NCBI RefSeq assembly: GCF_010993985.1
Contig: NZ_WINH01000004.1
Span: forward strand, 1 to 64,000
Reading direction: 5' to 3'
DNA: 64,000 nucleotides
Source: Paraferrimonas sp. SM1919
GTDB lineage: Bacteria; Pseudomonadota; Gammaproteobacteria; Enterobacterales; Shewanellaceae
Shown here in pieces: positions 10,528-19,753 of the stretch. The translations under genes and the position numbers were made by a program. Under the pieces are notes generated by a model. It was not told where the DNA came from. It saw only the letters and a list, made by a program, of their open reading frames with translations, and ran no database searches. How positions within the stretch are numbered: position 1 is the stretch's first letter; the number at the start of each line of letters is the position of its first letter.

Positions 10528-12240
10528 TTAAAACTCCACTTCAATGCCTTTGTGTTCAGAAAGGCTAACCGTATTTTTTTGCAAAAATAAGATAAAGCTC
10601 TCAGCCATGTTAATCGGTAGCGTCAATTTACCTTGGTTATTTAATAGCGCTTGATAACCCTCTTTACCCGATGCGGTATAACTTGAACAAACAATAAAAT
10701 AGTCTTGCTGTGGCTGTAGTGGCTGCCAGTCATCATTACGCCAAATTTGAATGCTTAAGCGCTGCCCCATGGGGGCATTCCCTCGATAGTGATATTTGAG
10801 GTTATAACAATAGGGAAAGCTGCCGGTGCCTGTACCCTGTACTCCGTTGTTATAAGCATGATCAATGGCGCTTTCGAGTGCCTGAGTTAAATGCTGACCT
10901 GAAATTTTTAAGCGCACAAGCGGGATGGCAAAGGGCAGTATTTTGCCGGCGATGTCTGCTTCGGTAACACTGCCGGCAGGAATTGAGTTTCTTACCCCTC
11001 CGGCATTATGAATGGCTGCATCAATTTTGAAACCATTGATTTGACAAGCATAGTAAAACCCTTGCGCGACAATCGGTGCCAGCGTACTGCCCTGGGGCTT
11101 GCTTTTACTTGGCAGTCTTTGGTGACAAAGGGAGACAGGGAAAAAGTCGATAGCATTTCGACTCATGTCCTCTATCACCGGCCGATAATGTAATTCCAGT
11201 TGTTTCTCAATTTCCCCTACGGTACTGATTTCAATAATGTTTTCCATAGCATGGAGCTGATGGATTTTGTCAGGAGTAGCAGCGCACCATTTATTGGCTC
11301 GTTTAATTTTATAAGGAGGCGCCACTAAAAAATAATTGTTACCTGCAACTTTGGTAACTTTACCTGATTTATCAAATTGAAATTGCCCATGCCCCAAGAC
11401 TTCTGCGTATTTGCCGGCATGCACGATAACGGCGTCATTGACCTTTTCTGCGTACGGTAAATGTGTGTTAAATCCAAGGGGACGAAGATCGCCTTGCTGG
11501 GTATGGCTATGGCCGCCAACGATCAAACTGATCCCGTCTACTTGCTGAGCCAAAATTCGATCATCCACAATACCTAAATGGCTTAATACGATGATGTGTT
11601 TGATCCCTTGCTGATGTAAGTGCTTGATTGTTGCCTGAGCAACTTGAGCTGCATTATGAAATTCCGTGTCAGGATCAGGGGTTGCAATCTGTGGCATGTG
11701 TTCGATGGTCAAACCAACAATGGCGAGTTTGGTATCATAGAAATCTTTAATTATATATTTAGCCCGTTGTTGCTGGTGATCATAGTCGTAAAGGTTTGCT
11801 AAGCCCTTTAATGGATATTCTTTGGGTTGTTCGCCACTTAAATCCATATTTCCCGCCAAAATTGGAAAATTGACATCGGCTGCAAACTTAGCAAATTCTT
11901 GATTGCCACCATCAATATCATGGTTACCAATAACCATGGCATCAGGTTGCAAAATATTAAGTAGATGTGAGTTTGCCTTACCTTTAAAGTAAGAAAAATA
12001 TAAGGTTCCCTGAAAACAGTCTCCGCCATGAAGAAATAAAAAGGGGGTATTGTCTTCATTAGCTTGATGCGCTAATTGGTTTTTGTACTGTTCGATACGA
12101 TTATAACCACCTGTTGTGGTTTGTAGTTGATAACTGTGGTCGTTATCTTTTAAAGTAAAACGAATTTCACTCGGATCAAAATGTGAGTGAGTATCGTTGA
12201 TATGAGCAAGGGATAACCGGTAATCCAAATAACTCTCCAA
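10528..12240 (-). CDS. 5'-nucleotidase / UDP-sugar hydrolase family metallophosphatase
   Basis: A two-domain hydrolase of 570 residues. The N-terminal calcineurin-like metallophosphatase domain shows the metal-binding signatures AHINDTHSH (12-20), GDCF near 73, GNHD near 101, and the later LSHLG and GGHSHT motifs. The C-terminal 5'-nucleotidase domain (from about residue 335) supplies the substrate pocket. Family members release phosphate from nucleotides or nucleotide sugars. Unlike the periplasmic UshA there is no signal peptide: the metal motif begins at residue 12, so the enzyme is probably cytoplasmic. It is translationally coupled to the DUF1415 gene downstream and is divergent from the GNAT gene. 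The exact substrate is unknown. Confidence 0.87.
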   Translation of the reverse strand: MESYLDYRLSLAHINDTHSHFDPSEIRFTLKDNDHSYQLQTTTGGYNRIEQYKNQLAHQANEDNTPFLFLHGGDCFQGTLYFSYFKGKANSHLLNILQPDAMVIGNHDIDGGNQEFAKFAADVNFPILAGNMDLSGEQPKEYPLKGLANLYDYDHQQQRAKYIIKDFYDTKLAIVGLTIEHMPQIATPDPDTEFHNAAQVAQATIKHLHQQGIKHIIVLSHLGIVDDRILAQQVDGISLIVGGHSHTQQGDLRPLGFNTHLPYAEKVNDAVIVHAGKYAEVLGHGQFQFDKSGKVTKVAGNNYFLVAPPYKIKRANKWCAATPDKIHQLHAMENIIEISTVGEIEKQLELHYRPVIEDMSRNAIDFFPVSLCHQRLPSKSKPQGSTLAPIVAQGFYYACQINGFKIDAAIHNAGGVRNSIPAGSVTEADIAGKILPFAIPLVRLKISGQHLTQALESAIDHAYNNGVQGTGTGSFPYCYNLKYHYRGNAPMGQRLSIQIWRNDDWQPLQPQQDYFIVCSSYTASGKEGYQALLNNQGKLTLPINMAESFILFLQKNTVSLSEHKGIEVEF

Positions 12241-12300
12241 AAAACAATCCCTGATGAATAAGGCAAGGTTAGCACACCCACACTAGGAAGTAATGAATAA

Positions 12301-12864
12301 ATGACAGTATCAATTATGCCCCTTAAGCAGCAGCATTGGCCACTATTTTACCAACTAAGAAGCAACAAAAAATTACACTTTTATGTCACTGACAGCCTCG
12401 ATTCTGAAGAACAACTTGCAGAACTTTTTGATGAATGTCTTAATCATGCAGAAACTTTCGAACAGTGGCAGCAGCTGCAGCAATTAGGCTTAATTCCAAT
12501 GGCTTTATTTGATGCATTAATACCCAGACAATTTGTCGATTTTACTATTTATGAAAATGATAAAGCAGTAGGTATGATTGCCTTTAAAATTATTGACCCA
12601 GCCAGTCGCTTAGTCGAAGTGGGTTACTTAATTGATGGTAAGCATCAGGGAAGGGGAATTGCCACAAAGGCGCTGCAACAGTTGTTACTCCTTTTAAAGT
12701 CATTTGATGTTCATAAAGTGATGGCCCATTGTTACAGTGATAATCTGGCATCATTGAAAGTATTGGCAAACACCGGCTTCAGCCAAGAGGGCTACTTAAA
12801 GCAACACCGTTTTATGCATCAGCAATGGTTTGATGACGTTATTATGGGAAAATTAATAAATTAA
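12301..12864 (+). CDS. GNAT family N-acetyltransferase (RimJ/RimL type)
   Basis: A 187-residue acetyl-CoA-dependent acyltransferase. The acetyl-CoA loop QGRGIATKA is at about residues 116-124, followed by the helix and the conserved C-terminal strand with NLASLKVLANTGF, which is typical of the RimJ/RimL/SpeG branch. The central insertion with EQWQQLQQLG is less conserved. The substrate cannot be read from sequence; protein alpha-amino groups and small amines are both possible. It is divergent from the nucleotidase-like gene and is followed by its own terminator. Confidence 0.85.
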   Translation: MTVSIMPLKQQHWPLFYQLRSNKKLHFYVTDSLDSEEQLAELFDECLNHAETFEQWQQLQQLGLIPMALFDALIPRQFVDFTIYENDKAVGMIAFKIIDPASRLVEVGYLIDGKHQGRGIATKALQQLLLLLKSFDVHKVMAHCYSDNLASLKVLANTGFSQEGYLKQHRFMHQQWFDDVIMGKLIN

Positions 12865-12893
12865 AAACGCCGCAGTGGCCATGGCGGTTATCC

Positions 12894-12925
12894 AAAACCC
12901 CTAAGCTGCGGCTTAGGGAGTTTTT
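12894..12925 (+). terminator. Rho-independent terminator after the GNAT gene
   Basis: The stem CCCTAAGC (12899-12906) / GCTTAGGG (12911-12918) closes a TGCG loop and is followed by a run of five T. An A run on the left makes it possibly bidirectional. Confidence 0.85.
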
Positions 12926-13200
12926 AACTTGATGTTGTGATCATTGAAATAATGATTAGCATGGCTTTGTAAGGGCAAGCCCTCTGGGCAAAAAAGCGAT
13001 GTAGACTTCACCTCAACCGTTATTATCTACATCGCTCGCGAGTAAGAGAGCTACACAATAGCGCGGACTTTTACAACGTCGTAATGGCAGGATGGTTTAG
13101 ATGACATACCATCTTTGAAACGAATGAGCTCGCTAAGCTTATTGCGCCACTAGACTTATGCTCAAGTCATGCTCTATTGATTCCCTTCTATCATTAGCGC
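12926..13200. other. Non-coding stretch between the GNAT gene and the symporter gene
   Basis: No credible gene is seen. It contains an 11-base inverted repeat at 12995-13036 (listed separately) that looks like a minus-strand terminator about 165 bases after the symporter stop, leaving a long 3' untranslated region or room for a small minus-strand RNA. Confidence 0.5.
12990..13036 (-). terminator. Likely terminator for the symporter transcript
   Basis: Perfect 11-base arms AGCGATGTAGA (12995-13005) and TCTACATCGCT (13026-13036) enclose a 20-base loop. On the minus strand the stem is followed directly by six T. The loop is longer than usual for an intrinsic terminator. Confidence 0.6.
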
Positions 13201-14481
13201 TTAGTCAGTTATTTTTTGGCCAGCTTCAGGGTCGTGATAAGCGGCTAGTGATAATTCACCTTCACTTTTAGCAACAATGACAGAAGCGACAGTATCACCA
13301 CTAATGTTTACCGCTGTTCTTAGCATATCAAGTAGGCGATCAACACCAATAATTAGGGCAATACCTTCGACCGGTAAACCTACCTGTTCAAGTACCATAG
13401 CCAACATGATCATGCCAACACCAGGCACCCCAGCAGTACCGATAGAAGCTAAGGTTGCCGTTAGAATAACCATTAGGAAATCCATCATGCTTAAATCGAT
13501 ACCCCAAACTTGAGCAATGAATACAGTTGCTACACCTTGCATAATAGCCGTGCCATCCATATTCACCGTCGCGCCTAATGGCAGCGTAAAGGAGGCAATT
13601 TTATTATCAACGCCTAAACGATGCTCAGCATTACGCATAGTAACTGGTAATGTGGCATTGGAACTTGCGGTTGAGAAAGCAAATAGCTGCACATCTCGCA
13701 TTTTACGAAGGAAGATGACAGGAGACAGGCCAGTAAAGCCTTTAAGCAGAGCAGGGTATACTACCCAGCCATGAATGATAAGCACACCAGCCACGACGAG
13801 GAAGTACTTAAATACGCTAGCAAAAGTATCTGTACCTAAACCAAGAGCTAATTTTGCCATAAGAGCAAAAACGCCATAAGGAGCCATTGCCATGATTAGG
13901 CTAACCACTTTCATAACCACTTCATTTAGGTCATTAAATAGTGTTCTAATACGCTCGCCTTTTTCGCCAATATGACTAATTGCAAAACCGAAGATCACTG
14001 AAAATACGATAATTTGCAGCATGTTACCTTCAGTGAACGCCAGAACTGGGTTCGTTGGGAAAATATTGATGATCACTTGGGCTAGGCTTGGCGCTTCTTT
14101 GGCCACATAAGTCAGACCTTGTGTCGCCATTGTTGGATCACCAGGTTGAATTAACAGGGTAAAGCCCATCGCTAACGAGATGGCAATGGCGGTTGTGAAC
14201 AAGTAGAACGAAATCGTTTTACCGCCCAGTCGACCCAGTTTTGAAGGGTCAGCTAATGAGCTGGTACCACAAACCAGTGACACAAATACCAAAGGTACCA
14301 TTAGCATCTTAAGACATGAAATAAAGATGCTGCCAATAACATGGAACACACCCATGGTTAGGTATTGTTCAATTAACTCACTGCCTGGAAATAGGTTTCG
14401 CAGTAACAGTCCTAGACCAATACCTGAACCCATACCTATTAATATTTTAGCGGTTAAGCCTAATTTTTTATCTTGGCTCAT
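13201..14481 (-). CDS. Dicarboxylate/amino acid:cation symporter (DAACS family, GltP/DctA-like)
   Basis: An inner-membrane secondary transporter of 426 residues that couples uptake of glutamate, aspartate or C4-dicarboxylates to Na+ or H+. Family hallmarks are the serine-rich hairpin segment FSTASSNATLPVT and the GATVNMDGTA motif that lines the substrate and sodium site, with re-entrant loop and helix 8 residues DRLLDMLRTAVN following. About eight hydrophobic helices are visible. The gene stands alone with a long upstream region (14482-14698) and a distant downstream terminator. The sequence does not decide between glutamate/aspartate and dicarboxylate specificity. Confidence 0.93.
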   Translation of the reverse strand: MSQDKKLGLTAKILIGMGSGIGLGLLLRNLFPGSELIEQYLTMGVFHVIGSIFISCLKMLMVPLVFVSLVCGTSSLADPSKLGRLGGKTISFYLFTTAIAISLAMGFTLLIQPGDPTMATQGLTYVAKEAPSLAQVIINIFPTNPVLAFTEGNMLQIIVFSVIFGFAISHIGEKGERIRTLFNDLNEVVMKVVSLIMAMAPYGVFALMAKLALGLGTDTFASVFKYFLVVAGVLIIHGWVVYPALLKGFTGLSPVIFLRKMRDVQLFAFSTASSNATLPVTMRNAEHRLGVDNKIASFTLPLGATVNMDGTAIMQGVATVFIAQVWGIDLSMMDFLMVILTATLASIGTAGVPGVGMIMLAMVLEQVGLPVEGIALIIGVDRLLDMLRTAVNISGDTVASVIVAKSEGELSLAAYHDPEAGQKITD

Positions 14482-14698
14482 TTAATAACCTCTTAGTTTT
14501 TGTAATTTGGCAGAAGCCTATCAAGATTGCGACTATTATTAAACTTTTGTTCCGCTTTAATTCCATTAAAAGTTTAATTTAAGTTAAAAGGGTGTCAAAA
14601 ATGATGTTAAAAGAAAGCAGTCTGTTAATTTCCTAAAGTGAGCAACATTGGAAGATTGTGCAATACTTTAAAAAGCTTGGTAGAGATGGAATGTGGTA

Positions 14699-17600
14699 AT
14701 GAAAACGTGGTTACTTAGCTTCAGCCTGATATTTTTGGTCGCTTGTGGTGGTTCTGGTGATGACAGTCTAACGAGAAGTGGTGGCGGCACCTCGGTTCCG
14801 GTCGTAACAGACAGTTATGCCATTTCACTCACGCTATCGGATAATAATGGCCAAGCGGTCACTGAAATCTCTGCAGCAAATCCGGCGACAGTAAATGCCT
14901 ACTTAACCAAGAATGGCGCCCCCTATGCCAATCAAATCGTCACTTTTAGTGCTGACGCACTGGTACGTATTACTCCAGAGATTGGTACCGCTATTACCGA
15001 CACCAATGGCATGGCTAAGGTGACCATTAATGCTACTGATATTGCTGGAGCCGGTAAAGTCTATGCCGAAGCTTTTGGGGCAACCAGTAATATCGCTTTT
15101 GCTTCAGTAGGTGATGCGAGTATTAGTGAATTTGCTATTAGCCTTGATTTACAAGATCCCCAAGGTTTCTCGAGTCATACCACCAGTGCCAGTTCCCCTT
15201 TAATAGTTACCGCTACTCTAACGCTCGGTGGCGCTCCAGTTGCGAATGAGGTTGTCACCTTCAACCTTGCCAGTATCGGTCAGTTAAACCCCAATAGTGG
15301 CACTCGCCTTACTGATAGCGCTGGTAAAGCCACTATCGAATTACAAGCTGGTGACATTGAAGGAGCAGGGGAAATTTCGGCCACTGCTAAGGGCACTCAA
15401 GTGAGTGCATCTTTTGCTAGTTTAGGTGATCAGTTAGCCCAGCAAGGCTATCAATTAAGCCTAAGGCTTACCAATGACCAAGATATCGATATAACCCAAA
15501 TCAGTGCCGCTAATCCAGGTTTTGTAAAGGTAAGTGTAAATTTTGAAGGGGAGCCTCAAGCTCACCAGTTAGTGAGTTTTGCCAGTGAGTTAGGAGAGTT
15601 CGCCTCAGAACGTGCCACCGCACTTACTGACGAAAACGGCTTGGCACAAATGAAATTGTTTGCCGGTACTGTCGAAGGTGCCGCAGAGATCATTGTCAAT
15701 GCAAATGGTGTAACCAACCGCATCGCATATGCAACTCTGGGGGATGGACAAGCGGTAAACAATGATTACCAATTGCAGGCACAACTCCTCAATAAAGCAG
15801 GTACTCCTACTAATCAAATATCTGCAGCACAACCTGGGGTGGTATCGGTAACGCTGACCAAAGCGCAAGTACCTGTTAGTAACGCTGTGGTTAATTTTGC
15901 CATTAGTAACATTGGTTTACTGACGCCAGAGTCGGGGAGTGCTTTGACCGATGCCAATGGCCAAGCCAACATCACCTTGCTTGCTGGCGAAAATCCCGGA
16001 GCAGGGACGGTAGTGATCACCTCACAGGGACAATTAACCGAGGTTAATTATGCCAGTGCAGGCGATGGTGGCAGTCAGACTGTACAAGTGCAACTTGAGC
16101 TGGTGGATGAGTTTTATAATCCAGTAGGGAATGTCAGTGCTCAAAATCCGGCAAAAATTGTTGCTACGGTGACAGGTCAAAGTCAGCAAACCATCGTTAA
16201 TTTCTCAACATCATTAGGGCGCTTACCTATCACCTCGGCGGTTACTAACGATCAAGGTCAAGCAGAAGTCACACTCTATGCTGGCGATGTGTTCGGGGCA
16301 GGATTAGTCGAAGCTACCACTTTGGAAGGTTACAGTGCCACAACCATTGTTGTGATCGGTGCCACCGAAATTAAAATGGGCTCAGGTGACCCCTTTCAAT
16401 CAGGCCTCGCAGAAGTGAGCTTAGAGACATTATCAGCAGGGGGAACTGCGACCGTTAGTGTTGATCTCGTTGATGGTGATAATAACCCCTATTTAGAGCC
16501 GGTTGAGGTTAGCTTCAGCTCCAATTGTGCCAATTTAGAGCCTGCCGAAGCGCGAATATCAAGCCCGGTATTTTCTGTGAATGGACAAGCGACCACGACT
16601 TATTTAGCCCAAGGTTGTGTGGGTGATGATCCTATTAATGTTAATGCTAATGCCGGAGGGGTGAATTTATCGGCTGCAACTTCAATAAACGTACTCGCAG
16701 CAAGTGTTGGTTCAATGGTATTTGTATCAGCAACCCCTGAACAAATTGGTATTTTGGGTACTGGCGGGGTTGGCAGTGCAGAAAGCTCTACTTTATTATT
16801 TAAAGTGCTTGATAGTAATGGCAATCCAGTCGCCAACCAAGACGTTCAATTTTCCTTAAATACTGAAGTTGGTGGCATCCAAATTAATCCAACCCAAGCG
16901 ACCACCAATAACCTAGGGTTAGTACAAACCGTCGTTAATAGTGGTAGCGTGGCGACCTCGGTTAGGGTTTTAGCGCAAATAGTGGATCTCACTCCGGGAG
17001 TGTTCAGTCAGTCAAGTAATCTTGTCATTTCAACCGGTATTCCTGACCAAGATTCAATTTCTTTAAGTGCCTCAATATTAAACCCTGAAGCTTGGAATAT
17101 TGACGGAACGAGTGTTGAAATTACCGCAAGATTAGCTGATGCCTACAATAACCCGGTACCTGATGGGACGGCGGTATCGTTTACTACCGAAGGGGGGGTA
17201 ATTGAACCATCTTGCCTAACGAGTAATGGCAGTTGCTCAGTGATGTGGACCTCAACCGAACCGAGGCCGGTGGGTAATCAACTTATAAACAGTGTGGGAG
17301 AATTAGTTTTTGAACCTCAAACCAGCAATTTCTTAGGACAAAGTTATGGCGGTCGAGTGACCATTCTGGCCACAGCCATTGGTGAAGAATCTTTCCCAGA
17401 CAGTAATGGTAATGGCCGCTTTGATCAGTCTGAATTTAGTTTATTTAGCGGTAATGATATTAGTGGGGATCCTTACGATCAGGCGGAGGCCTTTGTTGAT
17501 TACAACGAGGATGGCGTATTTAACCCAGCTGTCGCCGGTGAAACAGGTGGTGACCTAGAAGAGTTTTTAGACTTTAACAATAATGGAAGCTTTGATAGCG

Positions 17601-18061
17601 CTGATGGTCATTATAATGGCGTATTATGCTCAATTGATGTGGCTAATCCTTATTGTGGTGCCGCGAAAACGATAAATGTTAGTGACTCATTAGTGCTGGT
17701 TATGTCTGGCAGTACTGCTTATAGCAGTGTGCCAACGATTATTGATAATCAGGGAAGCAATGTGGATGATGACATTAATGTAGACATTGAGGGCAGTGGC
17801 AGTATTTCGATGGTGCTGTCGGATCTACACAATCAACCCCTAGCCGCAGGAACAGTAGTTGAAGCCTCAGTTAATGTAGGCAGCGTAGTGCCATCTTCTT
17901 ATACCATTAACTCGACTAATTATAACGGTGGCATAGCTTATACTTTTGATGTGTTCGGTTCGGCAGAAGCAGAAGAAGGGAACTTGCTGATCCAGGCGAC
18001 GACACCCAATGGCACCACCACGTTATTACATAATATAAAAATAATTGTTGGAGCCCCGTAG
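14699..18061 (+). CDS. Large lipoprotein with bacterial Ig-like (Big_1-type) repeats and Ca-binding-like loops
   Basis: A surface or periplasmic lipoprotein of about 1120 residues. A lipoprotein signal ends in LVAC with the lipidated Cys at residue 16, followed by a Gly/Ser-rich linker. About five repeats of roughly 100 residues (40-540) share the pattern ISAANP, then V-V-x-F, then ALTDANGQA, then AGDxxGAG, ending in an ASxGDG turn; these are invasin/intimin-like Ig domains. More diverged Ig-like segments follow. At about 901-970 three Asp/Asn-rich loops (DSNGNGRFD, DYNEDGVF, DFNNNGSFD) look like calcium-binding sites. ATG 14699 is preferred over GTG 14693. The role is unknown; adhesion or a structural surface protein is an inference. 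It stands alone between two minus-strand genes. Confidence 0.82.
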   Translation: MKTWLLSFSLIFLVACGGSGDDSLTRSGGGTSVPVVTDSYAISLTLSDNNGQAVTEISAANPATVNAYLTKNGAPYANQIVTFSADALVRITPEIGTAITDTNGMAKVTINATDIAGAGKVYAEAFGATSNIAFASVGDASISEFAISLDLQDPQGFSSHTTSASSPLIVTATLTLGGAPVANEVVTFNLASIGQLNPNSGTRLTDSAGKATIELQAGDIEGAGEISATAKGTQVSASFASLGDQLAQQGYQLSLRLTNDQDIDITQISAANPGFVKVSVNFEGEPQAHQLVSFASELGEFASERATALTDENGLAQMKLFAGTVEGAAEIIVNANGVTNRIAYATLGDGQAVNNDYQLQAQLLNKAGTPTNQISAAQPGVVSVTLTKAQVPVSNAVVNFAISNIGLLTPESGSALTDANGQANITLLAGENPGAGTVVITSQGQLTEVNYASAGDGGSQTVQVQLELVDEFYNPVGNVSAQNPAKIVATVTGQSQQTIVNFSTSLGRLPITSAVTNDQGQAEVTLYAGDVFGAGLVEATTLEGYSATTIVVIGATEIKMGSGDPFQSGLAEVSLETLSAGGTATVSVDLVDGDNNPYLEPVEVSFSSNCANLEPAEARISSPVFSVNGQATTTYLAQGCVGDDPINVNANAGGVNLSAATSINVLAASVGSMVFVSATPEQIGILGTGGVGSAESSTLLFKVLDSNGNPVANQDVQFSLNTEVGGIQINPTQATTNNLGLVQTVVNSGSVATSVRVLAQIVDLTPGVFSQSSNLVISTGIPDQDSISLSASILNPEAWNIDGTSVEITARLADAYNNPVPDGTAVSFTTEGGVIEPSCLTSNGSCSVMWTSTEPRPVGNQLINSVGELVFEPQTSNFLGQSYGGRVTILATAIGEESFPDSNGNGRFDQSEFSLFSGNDISGDPYDQAEAFVDYNEDGVFNPAVAGETGGDLEEFLDFNNNGSFDSADGHYNGVLCSIDVANPYCGAAKTINVSDSLVLVMSGSTAYSSVPTIIDNQGSNVDDDINVDIEGSGSISMVLSDLHNQPLAAGTVVEASVNVGSVVPSSYTINSTNYNGGIAYTFDVFGSAEAEEGNLLIQATTPNGTTTLLHNIKIIVGAP

Positions 18062-18086
18062 CGTGAACTTGGGGCTCGATAGCAAA

Positions 18087-19427
18087 TCAGTTTTGTTGGA
18101 AAGGGTAAATGGATCCAAGTCCCATAATTTGGGTTAATTCATCTAGCGCCTGTTGACATTCTAGGTAGAGTTCAAAGTCCGCTAAATCTGCGGGGGTTAG
18201 ATGATCACGGTAATGCTTTTCAACCCAATTGGTTAAAGCAAGATAATTTTCATCAGTTAGCCAAGAGCCTGAATTTACCCCTTGTGCTTGCTGTTGGTTC
18301 ATTTCTACTCTTAAACGTAAACACGCTGGACCTCCGCCATTAGCCATGGATTGTTTTACTTCCACATAGTGGACATGATTGATACTGGCATTGGAGGCTT
18401 TAAGTTCTTCTAAATATTGATGAACGGGCAATATATCGTAACACTGGGTGGGAGCGATTAAGGTCATATTACCTTTTTCACCAATCAGTTGTGTATTAAA
18501 TAAATAGCTTGCCACAGCTTGCTCTACGGTGACTTTATCTTGCGGCACTTTGATGAGTTCTAGTTGGCCATTTAATTGCGGTGAATGCTCTATAAGCTGT
18601 AATTGTGATGGATCAGTGAATGCTTGCTCATGGTAAAAGAACACATTTTGATTGGCGACACTTATCACATCATTATGAAACACACCCTGATCGATGACTT
18701 GAGCTGATTGCTGAAGGTAAATTGCTTGTTGTGGGTTTATTTGGTGCTTCCTAGCGATTGTTTGTGATGCCATCAGGGTTTGTCGAGCAGGATAACGCTT
18801 TGGCGCCAGAGATGGATTTTGCTGGTCAATACCGTAAACGAATACATTCAGTCCGGACTTACCATAACCTAGGCTTAAGCGATTGTGGTTTGCAGCCCCT
18901 TCATCGCTAAAATCAGGATGCATTGGCAGTGGACGATGATGGCTAAAATAATGAGCATCTTTGAAGGTTGCTTGTAAAATCTTGGCGGTTGTTGGCGCCT
19001 CAATGCTACGGTGAAATTGACTTAATAAATTAGCTGGAGTGAAGTGTATTTTACCATCACGGCTGTCACAACTTGGGGTAACGGTAGCGGCATTAGCTGT
19101 CCACATACTTGAAGCAGAATAACAATTTGCGAGAAGATGGGGAGCTTGCTTTGCTGCTTGTGCAATGACTTGCTGTTCGCTACCATAAAAGCCTAATTGT
19201 TTTAGGGTGGAGACATCTGCTCTTGCTTGTGGTGCTAAAATTCCTTGCTGAAAACCTAAATCTCTGACAAACTTTGCTTTTTTTAAGCCCTCAAGTGCTG
19301 CAGCTTTAGGGTTTGAAGCTTTGTTGGCACTGGCTTGAGAAGCGAGATTACCTGGCGCTAGGCCTGCATAGTTATGATACGGGGCAACTAAACCATCGAA
19401 ATTGGCTTCAAAGTAATTGGTGCTCAT
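18087..19427 (-). CDS. astB: N-succinylarginine dihydrolase
   Basis: Second enzyme of the arginine succinyltransferase pathway: it hydrolyses N2-succinylarginine to N2-succinylornithine, ammonia and CO2. The 446 residues match the E. coli length of 447. The opening motif FDGLVAPYHNYAGLAPGN is diagnostic, and the C-terminal GGGPACLRLR holds the catalytic cysteine. The other ast genes are not here, so this is a lone astB, an arrangement I recall from Shewanella. Its 3' end faces the Ig-like lipoprotein gene with a 25-base gap. Confidence 0.96.
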   Translation of the reverse strand: MSTNYFEANFDGLVAPYHNYAGLAPGNLASQASANKASNPKAAALEGLKKAKFVRDLGFQQGILAPQARADVSTLKQLGFYGSEQQVIAQAAKQAPHLLANCYSASSMWTANAATVTPSCDSRDGKIHFTPANLLSQFHRSIEAPTTAKILQATFKDAHYFSHHRPLPMHPDFSDEGAANHNRLSLGYGKSGLNVFVYGIDQQNPSLAPKRYPARQTLMASQTIARKHQINPQQAIYLQQSAQVIDQGVFHNDVISVANQNVFFYHEQAFTDPSQLQLIEHSPQLNGQLELIKVPQDKVTVEQAVASYLFNTQLIGEKGNMTLIAPTQCYDILPVHQYLEELKASNASINHVHYVEVKQSMANGGGPACLRLRVEMNQQQAQGVNSGSWLTDENYLALTNWVEKHYRDHLTPADLADFELYLECQQALDELTQIMGLGSIYPFQQN

Positions 19428-19753
19428 TATACGTCCTTATAGAGTACTTCATGGTCAAAACAGATTCTATTTGGCATGTTAATGAAAGTAAACAAGCATT
19501 TATTTTTGTTGTGCTAATGTTAATTGTGACTGTTTTTTTAACCAAGATGACATTAAATTACCAGTTTTAATCAAGTAAAGCTTGCCACAGACGCCATAAT
19601 GAAATATTACTTTTTATAGGCGAACACCACTAAACCTTGCTTTTTTATATAAATAAAAGCATTTTGATTCGGTTTTTAGTGCTTTTATAGACTAAGCTAA
19701 GCCACCAAATATAAAAATATTTAACTAATCATGAGAACGGCGAATAATAATCT
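19428..19753. other. AT-rich divergent promoter region between astB and topA
   Basis: The region is AT-rich and presumably carries both promoters. One open frame, ATG 19451 to TAA 19570, would encode a 39-residue peptide with one strong hydrophobic segment; it lacks a good ribosome binding site and is not annotated as a gene. No repeat or RNA gene is recognised. Confidence 0.45.
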
